From positions 62,001 through 126,000 of the forward strand of contig CAVSMM010000007.1 of NCBI GenBank assembly GCA_963729165.1: DNA of 64,000 nt, given 5' to 3'. The notes beneath the pieces are model-generated. The model did not search any database. It was not told the DNA's origin and was given only the letters and a program-made list of their open reading frames with translations. The stretch comes from JACCZX01 sp963729165. Lineage in GTDB: Bacteria > Pseudomonadota > Gammaproteobacteria > Burkholderiales > Burkholderiaceae_F. The number at the start of each line of letters is the position of its first letter. The first letter of the stretch is position 1. Shown in pieces: positions 27,927 through 38,247 of this stretch. A program made the position numbers and the translations under genes.

Positions 27927-28883
27927 ATGTCCGAGCAGTTATCTGAAGCGATGGAAGTGGTGCTTGCGCAGCCGCGTGGCTTCTGTGCGGGCGTCGACCG
28001 CGCGATTGAGATCGTCGAGCGGGCGCTTGCCGTGCATGGCGCACCGATCTACGTTCGCCACGAAATCGTCCACAACAAATATGTCGTCGACGATTTACGA
28101 ACGAAGGGGGCGGTGTTCATCGATGAGCTCGATCAGGTGCCGACCGGCGGCATCGTCGTCTTTTCCGCGCATGGGGTGGCCAAGGCGGTGCAGCGAGACG
28201 CGCAGCAGCGCGGCTTGCGCGTGTTCGACGCCACGTGCCCGTTGGTGACCAAGGTGCATGTGGAAGTGGCAAAACTACGCGCCGCCGGACGCGAGATTGT
28301 GATGATCGGGCATCTGGGACATCCGGAAGTCGAAGGCACGATGGGGCAGTCCGAAGGCGGGATGCACCTGGTCGAAAGCGTTGAAGACGCTGAACAGTTG
28401 CAGGTTCGATTCCCCGAACTGCTCGCCTATGTCACTCAAACGACGTTGTCACTGGACGATGCGGCGGCAATCATCGCGGCGCTGAAGCGGCGATTCCCGT
28501 CGATCGCCGAGCCCAAAAAGGCCGACATTTGTTATGCGACGCAAAACCGGCAGGACGCGGTGAAGTTCATGGCACCGCAAGTCGATGTCGTGATCGTCGT
28601 CGGTAGCGAGAACAGCTCCAATTCCAACCGGCTGCGCGAGGTGGCACAGCGCTTCGGCGTGCCAGCGTATCTGGTCGACAATGCCGACCGACTCGATCCC
28701 GCGTGGCTGTCGGGCCGGCGCAGAGTGGGAGTGACCGCCGGAGCATCGGCGCCCGAAGTGCTGGTCAGTGCGTTGATCGAGCGGCTCAAGCAACTCGGCG
28801 CTCAAAGCGTGCGTCCGCTCGACGGTGTGCAAGAAAAGGTTGTATTTCCTTTGCCGAAGGGATTGAATAAAGCGGCGGCTTAG
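27927..28883 (+). CDS. ispH: 4-hydroxy-3-methylbut-2-enyl diphosphate reductase (IspH/LytB)
   Basis: Last step of the MEP isoprenoid pathway, making IPP and DMAPP with an iron-sulfur cluster. The 318-residue product has the three cluster cysteines in conserved settings: QPRGFCAGVDRAI, FDATCPLVTKVH and ADICYATQNRQDAV, plus catalytic HEIVHNKYVV and ENSSNSNRL. ATG at 27927; a second ATG at 27951 (MEVVLAQPRGFC) is a possible start. The longer open frame upstream of 27927 overlaps radC and is not credible. Confidence 0.96.
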   Translation: MSEQLSEAMEVVLAQPRGFCAGVDRAIEIVERALAVHGAPIYVRHEIVHNKYVVDDLRTKGAVFIDELDQVPTGGIVVFSAHGVAKAVQRDAQQRGLRVFDATCPLVTKVHVEVAKLRAAGREIVMIGHLGHPEVEGTMGQSEGGMHLVESVEDAEQLQVRFPELLAYVTQTTLSLDDAAAIIAALKRRFPSIAEPKKADICYATQNRQDAVKFMAPQVDVVIVVGSENSSNSNRLREVAQRFGVPAYLVDNADRLDPAWLSGRRRVGVTAGASAPEVLVSALIERLKQLGAQSVRPLDGVQEKVVFPLPKGLNKAAA

Positions 28884-28910
28884 AACAAGAACAGAAGACG
28901 GGAGACAGCA

Positions 28911-29499
28911 ATGACAAACTGGCTGCGTGCGAAGTTGATTGTAGGTTGGCTACTGGGCCTGTCTGGCGGTGTCGGTTGTTGCCCAGCCCCTGGAGGTCGA
29001 GGGGCAAAAGTTCGAGCCGACCGTGCAGGTGGGTGGTCAAACATTAAGCTTGAACGGTGTGGGCTTGCGCAAACGCGCAATCTTCAAGGTCTATGTCGCC
29101 GGCCTGTACGTGCCGCAGAAGGGCACCAACGCTGCGACGCTGATCACCGACAAGGGGCCGCGACGTGTTTCGCTGCGAATGCTGCGCGATGTCGACGCCG
29201 GCAGCTTTATCGATTCGTTCAACGAAGGCTTGAAGAACAATCTCAGTGAGACGCAGTTGGCGGCGCTGAAGCCTCAGATCGATTCACTTTCGACGACATT
29301 GAAGTCGATCGGAGAAGCGAAAAAGGGCGATGCAATTAACTTCGACTACACGCCGGACGGCGGTACACGCATCAGTGTCAACGGCCAGCCGCGTGGCGAT
29401 GCGATACCGGGTGCCGATTTTTTCTCCGCGGTTTTGCGCATCTGGCTCGGCGAAAAGCCTGCCGACGAATCGCTGAAGAAGGGAATGCTGGGCGCTTAA
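28911..29499 (+). CDS. Exported chalcone-isomerase-like protein, one frameshift
   Basis: Predicted periplasmic protein of about 195 residues with a chalcone-isomerase-like fold (Chalcone_3 type). It begins MTNWLRAKLIVGWLLGLSG, a signal peptide, with GGGAGA upstream of ATG 28911. After a one-base shift near 28965 it continues VVAQPLEVEGQKFEP, LNGVGLRKRAIFKVYVAGLYV (the most recognisable family block), SLRMLRDVDAGSFIDSF and ends SLKKGMLGA. Bacterial members have no demonstrated isomerase activity, so no reaction is assigned. It is four bases upstream of ogt and 27 bases after ispH. Confidence 0.78.
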
Positions 29500-29502
29500 G
29501 CG

Positions 29503-30030
29503 ATGTCGACCGCGCTCGATTTGCGATTGCGTCACTCATCGGAAGCAGCCGAAAGGTTCGATGCCATTGCTCGGCTGCCCTTTGGTTTTGTAGGCGTTCG
29601 CACAGAGTGCGCGCAGGTCGCAGAAATCTGTTTCCTGCCAAATGAAGTACATCCAAGAGCACCTGTTAACGAACTGGCGCGACGCGTCGTAGATCAACTT
29701 CTCGCCTACTGTGCCGATAGGTCAGCTCAGATCGACGTGCCGCTCGCCATCAAAGGCACCGAATTTCAGCGTCGGGTGTGGGAGCAGATCGCGCGTATTC
29801 CGATCGGCTCGACCGCAACGTATGGTGAACTGGCGCGCCGCTTGAATGCGGAGCCGCGCGCGATCGGTCAAGCGTGCGGGGATAACCGCCTGCCTCTTGC
29901 GATTCCTTGCCACCGAGTCGTCGCCGCCTCGGGGCTCGGCGGGTTTGCACATCATCGCGGCGGCGCTTACGAGGCGATCAAGCGCTGGCTGCTGTTGCAC
30001 GAAGCGGGCAGCGAATTACGTCTGACGTGA
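29503..30030 (+). CDS. ogt: Methylated-DNA-protein-cysteine methyltransferase
   Basis: Suicidal DNA repair enzyme that takes O6-alkyl groups from guanine. The 175-residue product carries the helix-turn-helix region FQRRVWEQIARIPIGSTATYGELARRL, and the active-site IPCHRVVAASGLGGFAHH with acceptor Cys about residue 144. There is no Ada-type N-terminal domain. ATG at 29503 is four bases after the previous stop, suggesting a shared transcript. Confidence 0.93.
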   Translation: MSTALDLRLRHSSEAAERFDAIARLPFGFVGVRTECAQVAEICFLPNEVHPRAPVNELARRVVDQLLAYCADRSAQIDVPLAIKGTEFQRRVWEQIARIPIGSTATYGELARRLNAEPRAIGQACGDNRLPLAIPCHRVVAASGLGGFAHHRGGAYEAIKRWLLLHEAGSELRLT

Positions 30031-30099
30031 GCAGCGTTGCGCATCGCGAATGGCGTCGCACCTTACATCGCGGATTGGGACGTTAGGCTGACTGAAGCG

Positions 30100-31032
30100 A
30101 TGCCCTCGCGCGCATCCCGGCTCGCGGTCGTGACGGACTCAACTTCGACCTCCGATGCGTTGATCGACATGTTTGCCGACGCCGTCTGGCTCGAAGATGG
30201 ACTGGCGCAGAACACGCTGGCCGCTTACCGGCGCGATCTCTGTGGGCTCTCGGTGTGGCTTAACTCGCGCCGTATCACACTGGCGGCCGCGCACGAAGCG
30301 GATTTGGCGCAGTACTTTGCGGACAAACACGCGACAACGCTCGCTTCGACCGCCAATCGGCGGCTTGCCGTCCTGAGACGTTTTTATCGCTGGGCGATAC
30401 GCGAGCGGCGTGTTACGCACGATCCGACGCTCAGGCTCAAGGGTGCAACGCGTCCACCTCGCTTTCCCAAATCGCTGTCGGAAGAGCAGGTAGAGGCGTT
30501 GCTGCGCGCTCCTGACATCGACACGACACTCGGCCTGCGCGATCGGGCGATGCTGGAACTTCTGTATGCGACCGGGCTGCGCGTCTCGGAACTCGTGGGA
30601 CTGACCCTGTCGCAGCTGTCGCTGCAAGAAGGCTTGGTGCGCGTCTTCGGGAAGGGGGGCAAAGAGCGCATCGTTCCGCTGGGTGCAGAAGCGCGCAACT
30701 GGATAGAGCGCTACCTGAAAGAATCGCGGAGCGTGCTGCTGGGGCGACGCGTGGCCGATGCGCTGTTCGTAACGCAACGCGCGAGTTCGATGACGCGCCA
30801 GATGTTCTGGCTATTGATCAAACGCTATGCCGCACGTGCCGCGATTGACGCGCCGCTTTCACCGCATGGGCTTCGCCATGCCTTCGCGACACACTTGCTG
30901 AATCATGGTGCCGATTTGCGCGTGGTGCAGCTGCTGCTTGGCCACGCCGACATTTCGACGACGCAGATCTATACGCACGTCGCGCGCGCAAGGTTAAAGG
31001 CGCTGCACGCACAGCATCACCCGCGCGGCTAG
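30100..31032 (+). CDS. xerD: Site-specific tyrosine recombinase XerD
   Basis: Acts with XerC at dif to resolve chromosome dimers. From ATG 30100 the product is 310 residues. It has the N-terminal core-binding domain (DGLAQNTLAAYRRDL) and a catalytic domain with the first Arg in LYATGLRVSELVGL, Lys in FGKGGKERIVPLG, the HxxR box SPHGLRHAFATHLLNHG, the His in LLGHADISTTQIYTHV, and its Tyr nucleophile. An in-frame TTG at 30037 would extend it by 21 residues, but homologues do not support this. It is called XerD over XerC by the LGHADISTTQIYTH pattern and position upstream of plsY; an integron or phage integrase is unlikely. Confidence 0.88.
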   Translation: MPSRASRLAVVTDSTSTSDALIDMFADAVWLEDGLAQNTLAAYRRDLCGLSVWLNSRRITLAAAHEADLAQYFADKHATTLASTANRRLAVLRRFYRWAIRERRVTHDPTLRLKGATRPPRFPKSLSEEQVEALLRAPDIDTTLGLRDRAMLELLYATGLRVSELVGLTLSQLSLQEGLVRVFGKGGKERIVPLGAEARNWIERYLKESRSVLLGRRVADALFVTQRASSMTRQMFWLLIKRYAARAAIDAPLSPHGLRHAFATHLLNHGADLRVVQLLLGHADISTTQIYTHVARARLKALHAQHHPRG

Positions 31033-31040
31033 ACTGACCA

Positions 31041-31676
31041 ATGCAGTGGGTCAATTTGTTTTTGGCAGTTTGCGCTGCTTATCTGATCGGATCGGTGCCT
31101 TTTGCCGTTATCGTCAGCCGCGCCCTGGGGCTGGCGGATCCTCGTACATATGGGTCGGGCAACCCGGGCGCGACCAACGTTCTGCGCTCCGGTAACAAAG
31201 GCGCTGCAGCGCTGACGCTGCTCGGCGACGGTTTTAAAGGTTGGTTTGCGGTATGGCTCGCACTGCGGCTCGGGCCGCCGTACGGCATCGGCAATGCGGG
31301 CGTTGCACTGGTGGCGATTGCCGTCGTGCTGGGCCATTTGTATCCGGTTTTCCTTCGCTTTCGTGGCGGCAAGGGAATCGCGACCGCAGCGGGCGTCATC
31401 ATCGCGCTCAATCCGTGGCTGGCGTTGGCAACCGCCGTCACCTGGGTGATCGTTGCGGTGTTCTTCCGATACTCATCGCTCGCGTCGATTGCCGCCGCTG
31501 TTTTCGCGCCCTTTTATTCCGCGTTCGGATGGGGGTTTGACGCGCGCTTTGTCGCCCTGGTCGTCATCGCTGGATTCACGGTGTATCGCCACAAAGTCAA
31601 CATCCGCCACTTGTTGGCGGGTACCGAGCGCCGCATCGGTCAACCGCGCGCTGATGCCGTGGCGCGAAGTCGCTAG
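31041..31676 (+). CDS. plsY: Glycerol-3-phosphate acyltransferase PlsY
   Basis: Inner-membrane enzyme that acylates glycerol-3-phosphate from acyl-phosphate in phospholipid synthesis. The 211-residue protein has about five membrane helices and the family motifs YLIGSVPFAVIVSR, GSGNPGATNVLR, HLYPVFLRFRGGKGIATAAGV and VTVYRHKVNIRHLL-like FTVYRHKVNIRHLLAGTE. It starts eight bases after xerD and its last four bases overlap the convergent tsaD stop. Confidence 0.96.
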   Translation: MQWVNLFLAVCAAYLIGSVPFAVIVSRALGLADPRTYGSGNPGATNVLRSGNKGAAALTLLGDGFKGWFAVWLALRLGPPYGIGNAGVALVAIAVVLGHLYPVFLRFRGGKGIATAAGVIIALNPWLALATAVTWVIVAVFFRYSSLASIAAAVFAPFYSAFGWGFDARFVALVVIAGFTVYRHKVNIRHLLAGTERRIGQPRADAVARSR

Positions 31677-32725
31677 GAGTCGGTTGCGTCGGAAAGGGTT
31701 GCGTCAGAAAGCGACCAGCGCGGATGTACCGAGAACGCAAGCGGCCGCTGATTGACGGGCCCAGTACGCGTGCGCTTCAGCTTCGCCAATCCCGCGAGCG
31801 CAATCATCGCGCCGTTATCGGTGCATAGATCTGCAGGCGGAAAGAATACTTGCGCCCCGCGCTCGGAGACTTGCGTTTGCAATCGGGTCCGCAACTGCAC
31901 GTTTGCGCCAACCCCACCGGCAACCACCAGCGTACTAAGGCCGGTTTGATCGAGCGCGCGCATCGCTTTGTTGGCGAGTACGTCGACGATAGCCTCGACA
32001 AACGCGCGTGCGATATCGGCACGGGCCTGTTCGCATACATTGCCGGCGCCTGCGCGGCGCACTGCGGTCAGGACAGCTGTCTTTAGACCGCTAAAGCTGA
32101 AGTTCAGATCACCGCTGCCAATCATCGGGCGCGGCAAGGTGATCGCGCCGGGGTCACCGAACTCCGCCAGGCGCGATACAGCCGGACCTCCGGGATAGCC
32201 TAGTCCCAACAGTTGCGCAGTTTTATCGAACGCCTCACCCGCGGCATCGTCAAGCGTTTCGCCCAACAGCTTGTACTCGCCCCAGTCGCCAACACGCAGC
32301 AGTTGCGTGTGGCCTCCCGATACCAGCAGCGCAACAAAGGGGAAAGGGGGCGCCGGCTGTGACAACAAAGGCGAGAGTAGGTGACCTTCCATGTGATGCA
32401 CTTGATAAACCGGCCGCTCGAGCGCGTAACCCAGGGCGTGCCCGATGCTCACGCCGACCAGAAGCGCGCCCGCCAAGCCCGGCCCGGCGGTGACGGCGAT
32501 GGCGTCGATCTGCGCCGCCTCGCGGTTTGCGCCGCGCAGGACGCTGTTCAGCAAGGGCAGAACGCGCCGAATATGGTCGCGAGACGCCAGTTCCGGAACC
32601 ACACCTCCGTAAGCGACATGCATCTCAACCTGCGAATGCAGTTGTTGCGCGAGCAGGCCAGCTTCGCTGTCAAGCAGCGCGAGCCCCGTTTCGTCGCACG
32701 ACGTTTCGATTCCAAGAATCAGCAT
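31673..32725 (-). CDS. tsaD: tRNA threonylcarbamoyladenosine synthase subunit TsaD
   Basis: Transfers threonylcarbamoyl to A37 of ANN-decoding tRNAs together with TsaB and TsaE. The 350-residue product begins MLILGIETSCDETGLALLD and contains the metal-binding HHMEGHLLSPLL, the nucleotide loop LLVSGGHTQLLRV, and VVAGGVGANVQLR near the C-terminus. It is divergent from rpsU, a widespread bacterial arrangement, and convergent with plsY. Intact. Confidence 0.97.
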   Translation of the reverse strand: MLILGIETSCDETGLALLDSEAGLLAQQLHSQVEMHVAYGGVVPELASRDHIRRVLPLLNSVLRGANREAAQIDAIAVTAGPGLAGALLVGVSIGHALGYALERPVYQVHHMEGHLLSPLLSQPAPPFPFVALLVSGGHTQLLRVGDWGEYKLLGETLDDAAGEAFDKTAQLLGLGYPGGPAVSRLAEFGDPGAITLPRPMIGSGDLNFSFSGLKTAVLTAVRRAGAGNVCEQARADIARAFVEAIVDVLANKAMRALDQTGLSTLVVAGGVGANVQLRTRLQTQVSERGAQVFFPPADLCTDNGAMIALAGLAKLKRTRTGPVNQRPLAFSVHPRWSLSDATLSDATDS

Positions 32726-32756
32726 GCAGGCAGTGTAAGGAAAGGCCGTCTGCAGG

Positions 32757-32786
32757 TTGTGGCGCGGACGGATTGTCGGATAGAAT
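32757..32786 (+). promoter_or_regulatory. Candidate sigma-70 promoter of the rpsU operon
   Basis: TTGTGG (32757-32762) and TAGAAT (32781-32786) are 18 bases apart, about 70 bases upstream of rpsU and in the divergent gap with tsaD. This is the best match in the gap; start site not known. Confidence 0.45.
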
Positions 32787-32856
32787 TACGGGCTCTCCGG
32801 ACTGTGCGATAGGCACTGAGTGAACGTCCGGCTAATCCAAGGATTCGAACTAACCG

Positions 32857-33069
32857 ATGCCTACCATTCGCCTTAAAGAAAACGAGCCATTCGAAGTGGC
32901 TTTGCGCCGCTTCAAGCGCACGATCGAAAAAAGCGGCTTGTTGACCGAATTGCGGGCACGTGAGTTCTATGAAAAGCCGACAGCGGAGCGCAAGCGCAAG
33001 CGCTCAGCCGCCATCAAACGTCACTTCAAGCGTCTGCGCGGGCAGATGTTGCCCAAGAAGCTTTACTAA
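32857..33069 (+). CDS. rpsU: 30S ribosomal protein S21
   Basis: Small-subunit protein of 70 residues needed for initiation on mRNA. The product MPTIRLKENEPFEVALRRF continues KRTIEKSGLL, REFYEKPTAERKRKRSAAI and ends LRGQMLPKKLY, the normal S21 pattern. It is the first gene of the macromolecular synthesis operon rpsU-yqeY-dnaG-rpoD and is followed by a hairpin that can reduce read-through to the less abundant products. Confidence 0.97.
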   Translation: MPTIRLKENEPFEVALRRFKRTIEKSGLLTELRAREFYEKPTAERKRKRSAAIKRHFKRLRGQMLPKKLY

Positions 33070-33099
33070 CCGCTAACCCGCGTCAGCGGCCTACTGCAC

Positions 33100-33127
33100 A
33101 GCGCGCCACGGCGCGCTTTTGTGTTTT
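33100..33127 (+). terminator. Hairpin between rpsU and yqeY (probable partial terminator)
   Basis: AGCGCGC-CACG-GCGCGCT is a 7-bp stem followed by TTTGTGTTTT. It lies in the position of the known partial terminator after rpsU in the E. coli operon, which lowers primase and sigma expression relative to S21. Confidence 0.7.
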
Positions 33128-33136
33128 GGGAGACCC

Positions 33137-33586
33137 ATGTCGACGTCTTTGAAAGATCGGATTACCGAAGACATGAAAAGCGCCATGCGCGCGAAGCAGA
33201 GCGACCGGCTCGGTGCGATTCGTTTGCTGCTGGCGGCGATCAAACAGAAAGAGGTCGATGAGCGCGTCGCGGTCGACGACGGTGCGGTGCTCGGCATCAT
33301 CGAGAAGCTGATCAAACAGCGCAATGATTCCATTGAGCAATTCGATAAGGCCGGGCGCACCGATCTTGCCGGTAAGGAAAGAGCGGAGCTTCAGCTGCTA
33401 AAGGAATATCTCCCGCAGCAGATGTCGGACGCCGAGTTGGCGGCTGCGATCGACGCTGCAATTGCGGAGTCCGGCGCGACCGGCCCGCAAGCGATGGGCA
33501 AGGCGATGGCGCTGTTAAAGCCCCGCATCGCCGGGCGGGCTGACATGGGCAAGGCGTCGGCGTTGGTCAAGCAGCGGCTGGCGTGA
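33137..33586 (+). CDS. GatB/YqeY domain-containing protein
   Basis: Small protein of 149 residues of the YqeY family, related to the tail domain of GatB. Recognisable parts are LKDRITEDMKSAMRAKQSDRLGAIRLL, EQFDKAGRTDLAGKERAEL and a C-terminal helical segment PRIAGRADMGKASALVKQRL. ATG 33137 has GGGAGA upstream. It is regularly found between rpsU and dnaG in betaproteobacteria. It may contact tRNA, but the function is unproven. Confidence 0.92.
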   Translation: MSTSLKDRITEDMKSAMRAKQSDRLGAIRLLLAAIKQKEVDERVAVDDGAVLGIIEKLIKQRNDSIEQFDKAGRTDLAGKERAELQLLKEYLPQQMSDAELAAAIDAAIAESGATGPQAMGKAMALLKPRIAGRADMGKASALVKQRLA

Positions 33587-33660
33587 TCTTTTTCGCGTAA
33601 CCCGCAGGATCGAAGACACGCATCATCGCGGCGTCGGCTGATGCGTACACTTTCACCAAA

Positions 33661-35461
33661 ATGATTCCCCAAAGCTTCATCCAGGACTTGCTCGCGCGCG
33701 TCGACATTGTCGAAGTCGTCGGCCGCTATGTTCAGCTTAAAAAGGCGGGGCAGAACCACGTTGGGCTGTGCCCGTTTCACGCAGAAAAGTCACCATCATT
33801 CACTGTGAGCTCCATCGAAGCAGTTTTTTCACTGCTTTGGGTGCGGCGCGCATGGCAGCGCCATCGGATTTTTGATGGAGCACCGCGGCCAAGGCTACGT
33901 CGATGCGATACGTGATCTGGCGCAAGTGGCCGGCATGCAGGTTCCGGAAACCGAGCGAGCGGCTGATTCGCATTCGAAGACGCGGGCGCTGACGGATGTT
34001 CTGTCGCGCGCGACCGACTTTTATCGTGGGCAACTCAAAGACAGCTCACTTGCGATCGATTATCTGAAGCGCCGCGGCATTACGGGTCAGACCGCCGCTC
34101 GTTTCGCGTTGGGCTATGCGCCCGATGCCTGGCAGCCGCTGCGCGCCGCCTTCGACAACTACGACGATCCGCAGATGGTCGAAGCGGGACTCGTGATTTC
34201 TGACGAGGGCAAGCGCTACGACCGTTTTCGCGGGCGCGTGATGTTTCCAATTCGCAATGTGCGCGGCCAGGTGGTCGGGTTTGGAGCGCGCATTCTTGAT
34301 GTCGGCGAGCCGAAGTATCTGAACTCGCCCGAGACGCCGATTTTTCGCAAGGGCCACGAGCTGTATGGGCTGCACGAGGCACGAGACGCGATTCGCAAAA
34401 GCGGTCGCGCAATCGTGGCGGAGGGTTACATGGATGTCATCCGGCTGGCGCAGGCGGGCTTCGATGAATCGGTGGCGGCGCTCGGCACCGCGATCACGAG
34501 CGCCCACGTCAGCGCGCTTTTCAAGGCAGCCGACCACGTGATCTTTGCTTTCGACGGTGACGCTGCCGGACGCAAGGCGGCGCGACGCGCGCTTGAGGCC
34601 GCACTGCCGGTGATCGCTGACACCAAGCGCGCTAGCTTCGTGGCTCTTCCGGAAGGCCAGGACCCTGACAGCTTGATCGGAGATAAGGGCCGGGCGGGTT
34701 TTGAGTCAGCGCTAAGTGAAGCGCTGCCGTTGTCCGAGTTTTTCATCCGCAGTTTGACGGGAGCTGCAGACCGGCGACCGGCGAACGCCGAAGAGCGCGC
34801 AGCGTTGCTGGGTGCCGCCAAGCCGCTTCTCCTATCAATGGCGCCGGGTGCAATGCGCCTGCAGCTCGTGCGAGAGCTGGCGGACGCTGCGCGCACTCCG
34901 CACGACGCGGTCGAAGCGCTTTATGGGCTGCGCAAAGCGCCAAGGTTGCGCCCTACCTCGGCTGAGCGTCATACGCCACGGGTGGAGGTAAGCGATCTGA
35001 AGCTGGCGATCCTGCAACAGTTGCTCGCGCACCCGATCCTTGCCCGCGAGTTCAACCAGGATGTGATCGACGAACATTTGCACGGCGACGACAGAATTGA
35101 CCGTGAGATTGCCGAAGTTTGGCGCGCATCGACAGCGACCACCGCGTCCGAGGCTGCCGTCCTGAGTCACGGCGCCTTGCTCGAAATGTTGGCCGACAGC
35201 GAACACGCCGATGAATATCGCGCGATCGCGGCCCAGGAAATGGAGATCGAAACCGGCGTGGAAGTGGCGCGCCAGATCGTGTCCGAGGCCTTCGCAAAGT
35301 TGAAGCTGCGCCGCTTCGAGCGGGATCGGGCCGAGCGGCTGGCCGACTATGAGCGGGATCCGTCCCCGCAGCGCCTGGATGCGTATCGGGCAGCGGATCA
35401 GGCATATACGCGAGCCCGCGAGCCCGCTCAGCCACAGGTGGCCGCGAGATTGGCCGGGTGA
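33661..35461 (+). CDS. dnaG: DNA primase DnaG, one frameshift
   Basis: Makes RNA primers at the replication fork. The N-terminal zinc-binding domain spans MIPQSFIQDLLARVDIVEVV to CPFHAEKSPSF and HCFGCGAHGSAIGFLMEH; the catalytic TOPRIM core shows IRKSGRAIVAEGYMDVIRLAQAG and HVIFAFDGDAAGRKAARRAL; the DnaB-binding C-terminal domain is helical. An extra T near 33811 breaks the frame inside the zinc finger; removing it gives VSPSKQFFHCFGCG and 599 residues, a normal size. A split in such a place would abolish the enzyme, so it is regarded as a sequence error. Confidence 0.94.
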
Positions 35462-35890
35462 TCCCAAGCCCACGGCCCAATTGAACTTTTTGCCGCAAAA
35501 TTGGCCAAATCGTGGTAAATTTAACGGTTTTCGCACGCTCGCCAGCGTCAACTGACGCAAATGAGCTCGAGCGCCCAGGAGATCACGAATGATCGGTGGC
35601 GCGAAGTAAATTTTTCAGCGACAGCTTGCGCAATTACCGGAACGCGATCTTCGGATCAGACGTTGGGTTAGTCGGTCTCATACGAGATCTCATGCGCAGC
35701 GCGTCGTAAAGATCGGCCTCGTTTTAGTTGTATTGCGTGAGTAGAAGCGCGGCTTGGTTGAGAAGGCTCATTTGAACCCAATGATGTGTTTGTCGACTGT
35801 GCACCGGGCGGCTCAAGCTCTCGCGTGCGCGTTTGGCATTGACGAACCGATCAGACACGCGGCGCTGTCTGGTCGAAACAGGTGAACGCG
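35462..35890 (+). other. Long gap between dnaG and rpoD
   Basis: About 430 bases with no supported gene; all frames are short or interrupted. AT-rich patches (AATTGAACTTTTTGCCGC, GGTAAATTTAACGG near 35480-35525) could hold an internal rpoD promoter, as known in other operons of this type. No clear hairpin terminator was found. Confidence 0.5.
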
Positions 35891-38139
35891 ATGGCATTGA
35901 GAAAACAGGAAGTCAGAAAAGTCGAAGCGAAGGTAAAGCCCTCTCGCGCAGTGGTCTACGACGAGCGCGGCAAGGTGGCCAAGAGCGCAATGCGAAAACT
36001 CGAGGCGACCTTGTTGTCCTCTGCTAAATCGCCGGGCGGTCGCGCTGCCGCGCCGGATATCAATGGCGCCAAAAACGACGTCCCGCCGGCCGAAGCTGTG
36101 CGCGGACGTCCTGGCCGCAAGCCGAAGCAAAGCGCCGAACAACTGCTCAATGGTGGCGCCGATGCGGTGCCCGAAGCGGTTGACACCGGCGACGATCCGA
36201 GCGTCCAGATCGTCGAGAAAATGAGCGCGACCAAGTTGCGCGCCAAGGATCGCCGCGCCAAGGAAAAGGCGCTGAAGGAAGCGCTCGAGCGCAGCTACCA
36301 CGGCACCGAGGAAGATCTCGAAACCCGCCGCAACAAGTTAAAGGCGCTTGATCAAGCTCGGCAAAGAGCGCGGCTTTTTGACCTACGCCGAGATCAACGA
36401 TCACCTGCCCGATGCGCTTGTCGATGCCGAAGCCATCGACGCGATCATCAGCACGTTCAGCGACATGGGGCTGCAGGTCTTCGACCAGGCGCCCGATGCC
36501 GAGACGGTGTTGATGAGCGAGAACGTCCCGGCCGCCACGCCCGACGATGCCGCTGAGGAAGAAGTTGAGGCCGCGCTGTCGACCGTCGACGCCGAATTTG
36601 GCCGCACCACCGACCCAGTGCGCATGTACATGCGTGAAATGGGTTCGGTCGAGCTGCTGACGCGCGAAGGTGAAATTGAAATTGCCAAGCGCATCGAAGA
36701 CGGTCTGAAGCACATGGTGATGGCGATTTCCGCGTGCCCGACAACGATTGCGGAAATCCTCGCTTACGGCGAACGCATTCGAGGAACCGAAATTCCGATC
36801 GACGAAGTGGTCGATGGCTTGATGGATCCGCTGGCCGAAGACTTTCCGACTGCCGGCGGCGACGAAGAAGACGAAGAAGGCGAAGAGACGACCGACATCG
36901 GTGCTTCCGGCATGACGGCGGGCCAGCTGGACGAGCTGAAGGTGCGTGCGCTCGACAAGTTCGACCATGTCACGAAGCTCTTCGACAAGATGCGCGTGTC
37001 GTTTGAAAAGGAAGGCTACAAGTCGCCGGGCTATCTGAAGTCGCAGCAGAAAATTCTCGACGAGCTGATGAGCCTGCGCTTTACCGCGAAGATGGTCGAG
37101 CGGTTGTCGGACACGTTGCGCCGCCAGGTCGACGAAGTGCGCTCGATCGAAAAACAGATTTACGAGATCACCGTCAACAAGTGCGGCATGCCGCGCACGC
37201 ATTTCCTGAAGACGTTTCCGGGTAACGAAACCAACATGCGCTGGGCCGGCCGCGAAGCCGACTCAGAGCAGGCCGTACGCCGAAATGCTGCGCCGTAATC
37301 TGCCGTCGGTGCAGGAGCTGCAGGGCAAGCTGGGGGCGCTGCAGAAGCGTGTCGTGTTGCCGCTGAAGGATCTGCGCGAGGTCTACAAGCAGATGGCCAC
37401 CGGCGAAGCGAAGGCGCGCAAGGCCAAGCGCGAGATGACCGAGGCCAATCTGCGGCTGGTGATTTCGATCGCGAAGAAGTACACCAACCGCGGATTGCAG
37501 TTTCTCGATCTGATTCAGGAAGGCAACATCGGCCTGATGAAGGCGGTCGATAAGTTCGAATATCGCCGCGGCTACAAGTTTTCGACCTACGCAACGTGGT
37601 GGATCCGCCAGGCGATCACGCGCTCGATCGCCGATCAGGCACGCACGATCCGTATTCCCGTGCACATGATCGAGACGATCAACAAGATGAACCGCATCTC
37701 GCGCCAGATCCTGCAGGAGACCGGACAGGAGCCCGATCCTGCAACGCTGGCGGTCAAGATGGAGATGCCCGAAGACAAGATCCGCAAGATCCTGAAGATC
37801 GCGAAAGAGCCGATCAGCATGGAAACGCCGATCGGCGACGACGACGATTCGCATCTGGGCGACTTCATCGAGGACACATCGACCGTCGCTCCGGTCGATG
37901 CCGCGCAGTACAACAGCCTGTCGGATGTGACCAAGGACGTGCTCGATTCGCTGACGCCGCGCGAGGCCAAGGTGCTTCGCATGCGCTTCGGCATCGAGAT
38001 GTCGACCGACCACACGCTGGAAGAAGTCGGCAAGCAGTTCGACGTGACGCGCGAGCGAATACGGCAGATCGAAGCGAAGGCACTGCGCAAGCTGCGCCAT
38101 CCGAGCCGTTCGGACAAGCTAAAGAGTTTCCTTGAGTAG
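35891..38139 (+). CDS. rpoD: RNA polymerase sigma factor RpoD (sigma-70), two frameshifts
   Basis: Primary sigma factor. Region 1.1 lies near ERGFLTYAEINDHLPDALVD; region 1.2 is DPVRMYMREMGSVELLTREGE; an acidic non-conserved stretch (GGDEEDEEGEE) follows; region 2 holds GNIGLMKAVDKFEYRRGYKF and STYATWWIRQAI; region 3 HMIETINKMNRISR; region 4 has the helix-turn-helix TLEEVGKQFDVTRERIRQIE. One extra T near 36350 (KALIKLGKE) and one extra G near 37275 (SEQPYAEML) break the frame; without them the product is 748 residues. The N-terminal 150 residues are Lys/Ala-rich, longer than in E. coli. ATG 35891 is preferred over GTG 35882. A tRNA gene begins 25 bases after the stop. Confidence 0.94.
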
Positions 38140-38164
38140 GACGCAGCGTCGTACGCCAGTAAGC

Positions 38165-38243
<79 letters not shown>

Positions 38244-38247
38244 CCTA

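Noticed and set aside
33700..33900. Programmed frameshifting in dnaG or rpoD
   Set aside because: There is no slippery heptamer, pseudoknot or poly-A run at the break sites, and the needed shift differs from gene to gene.
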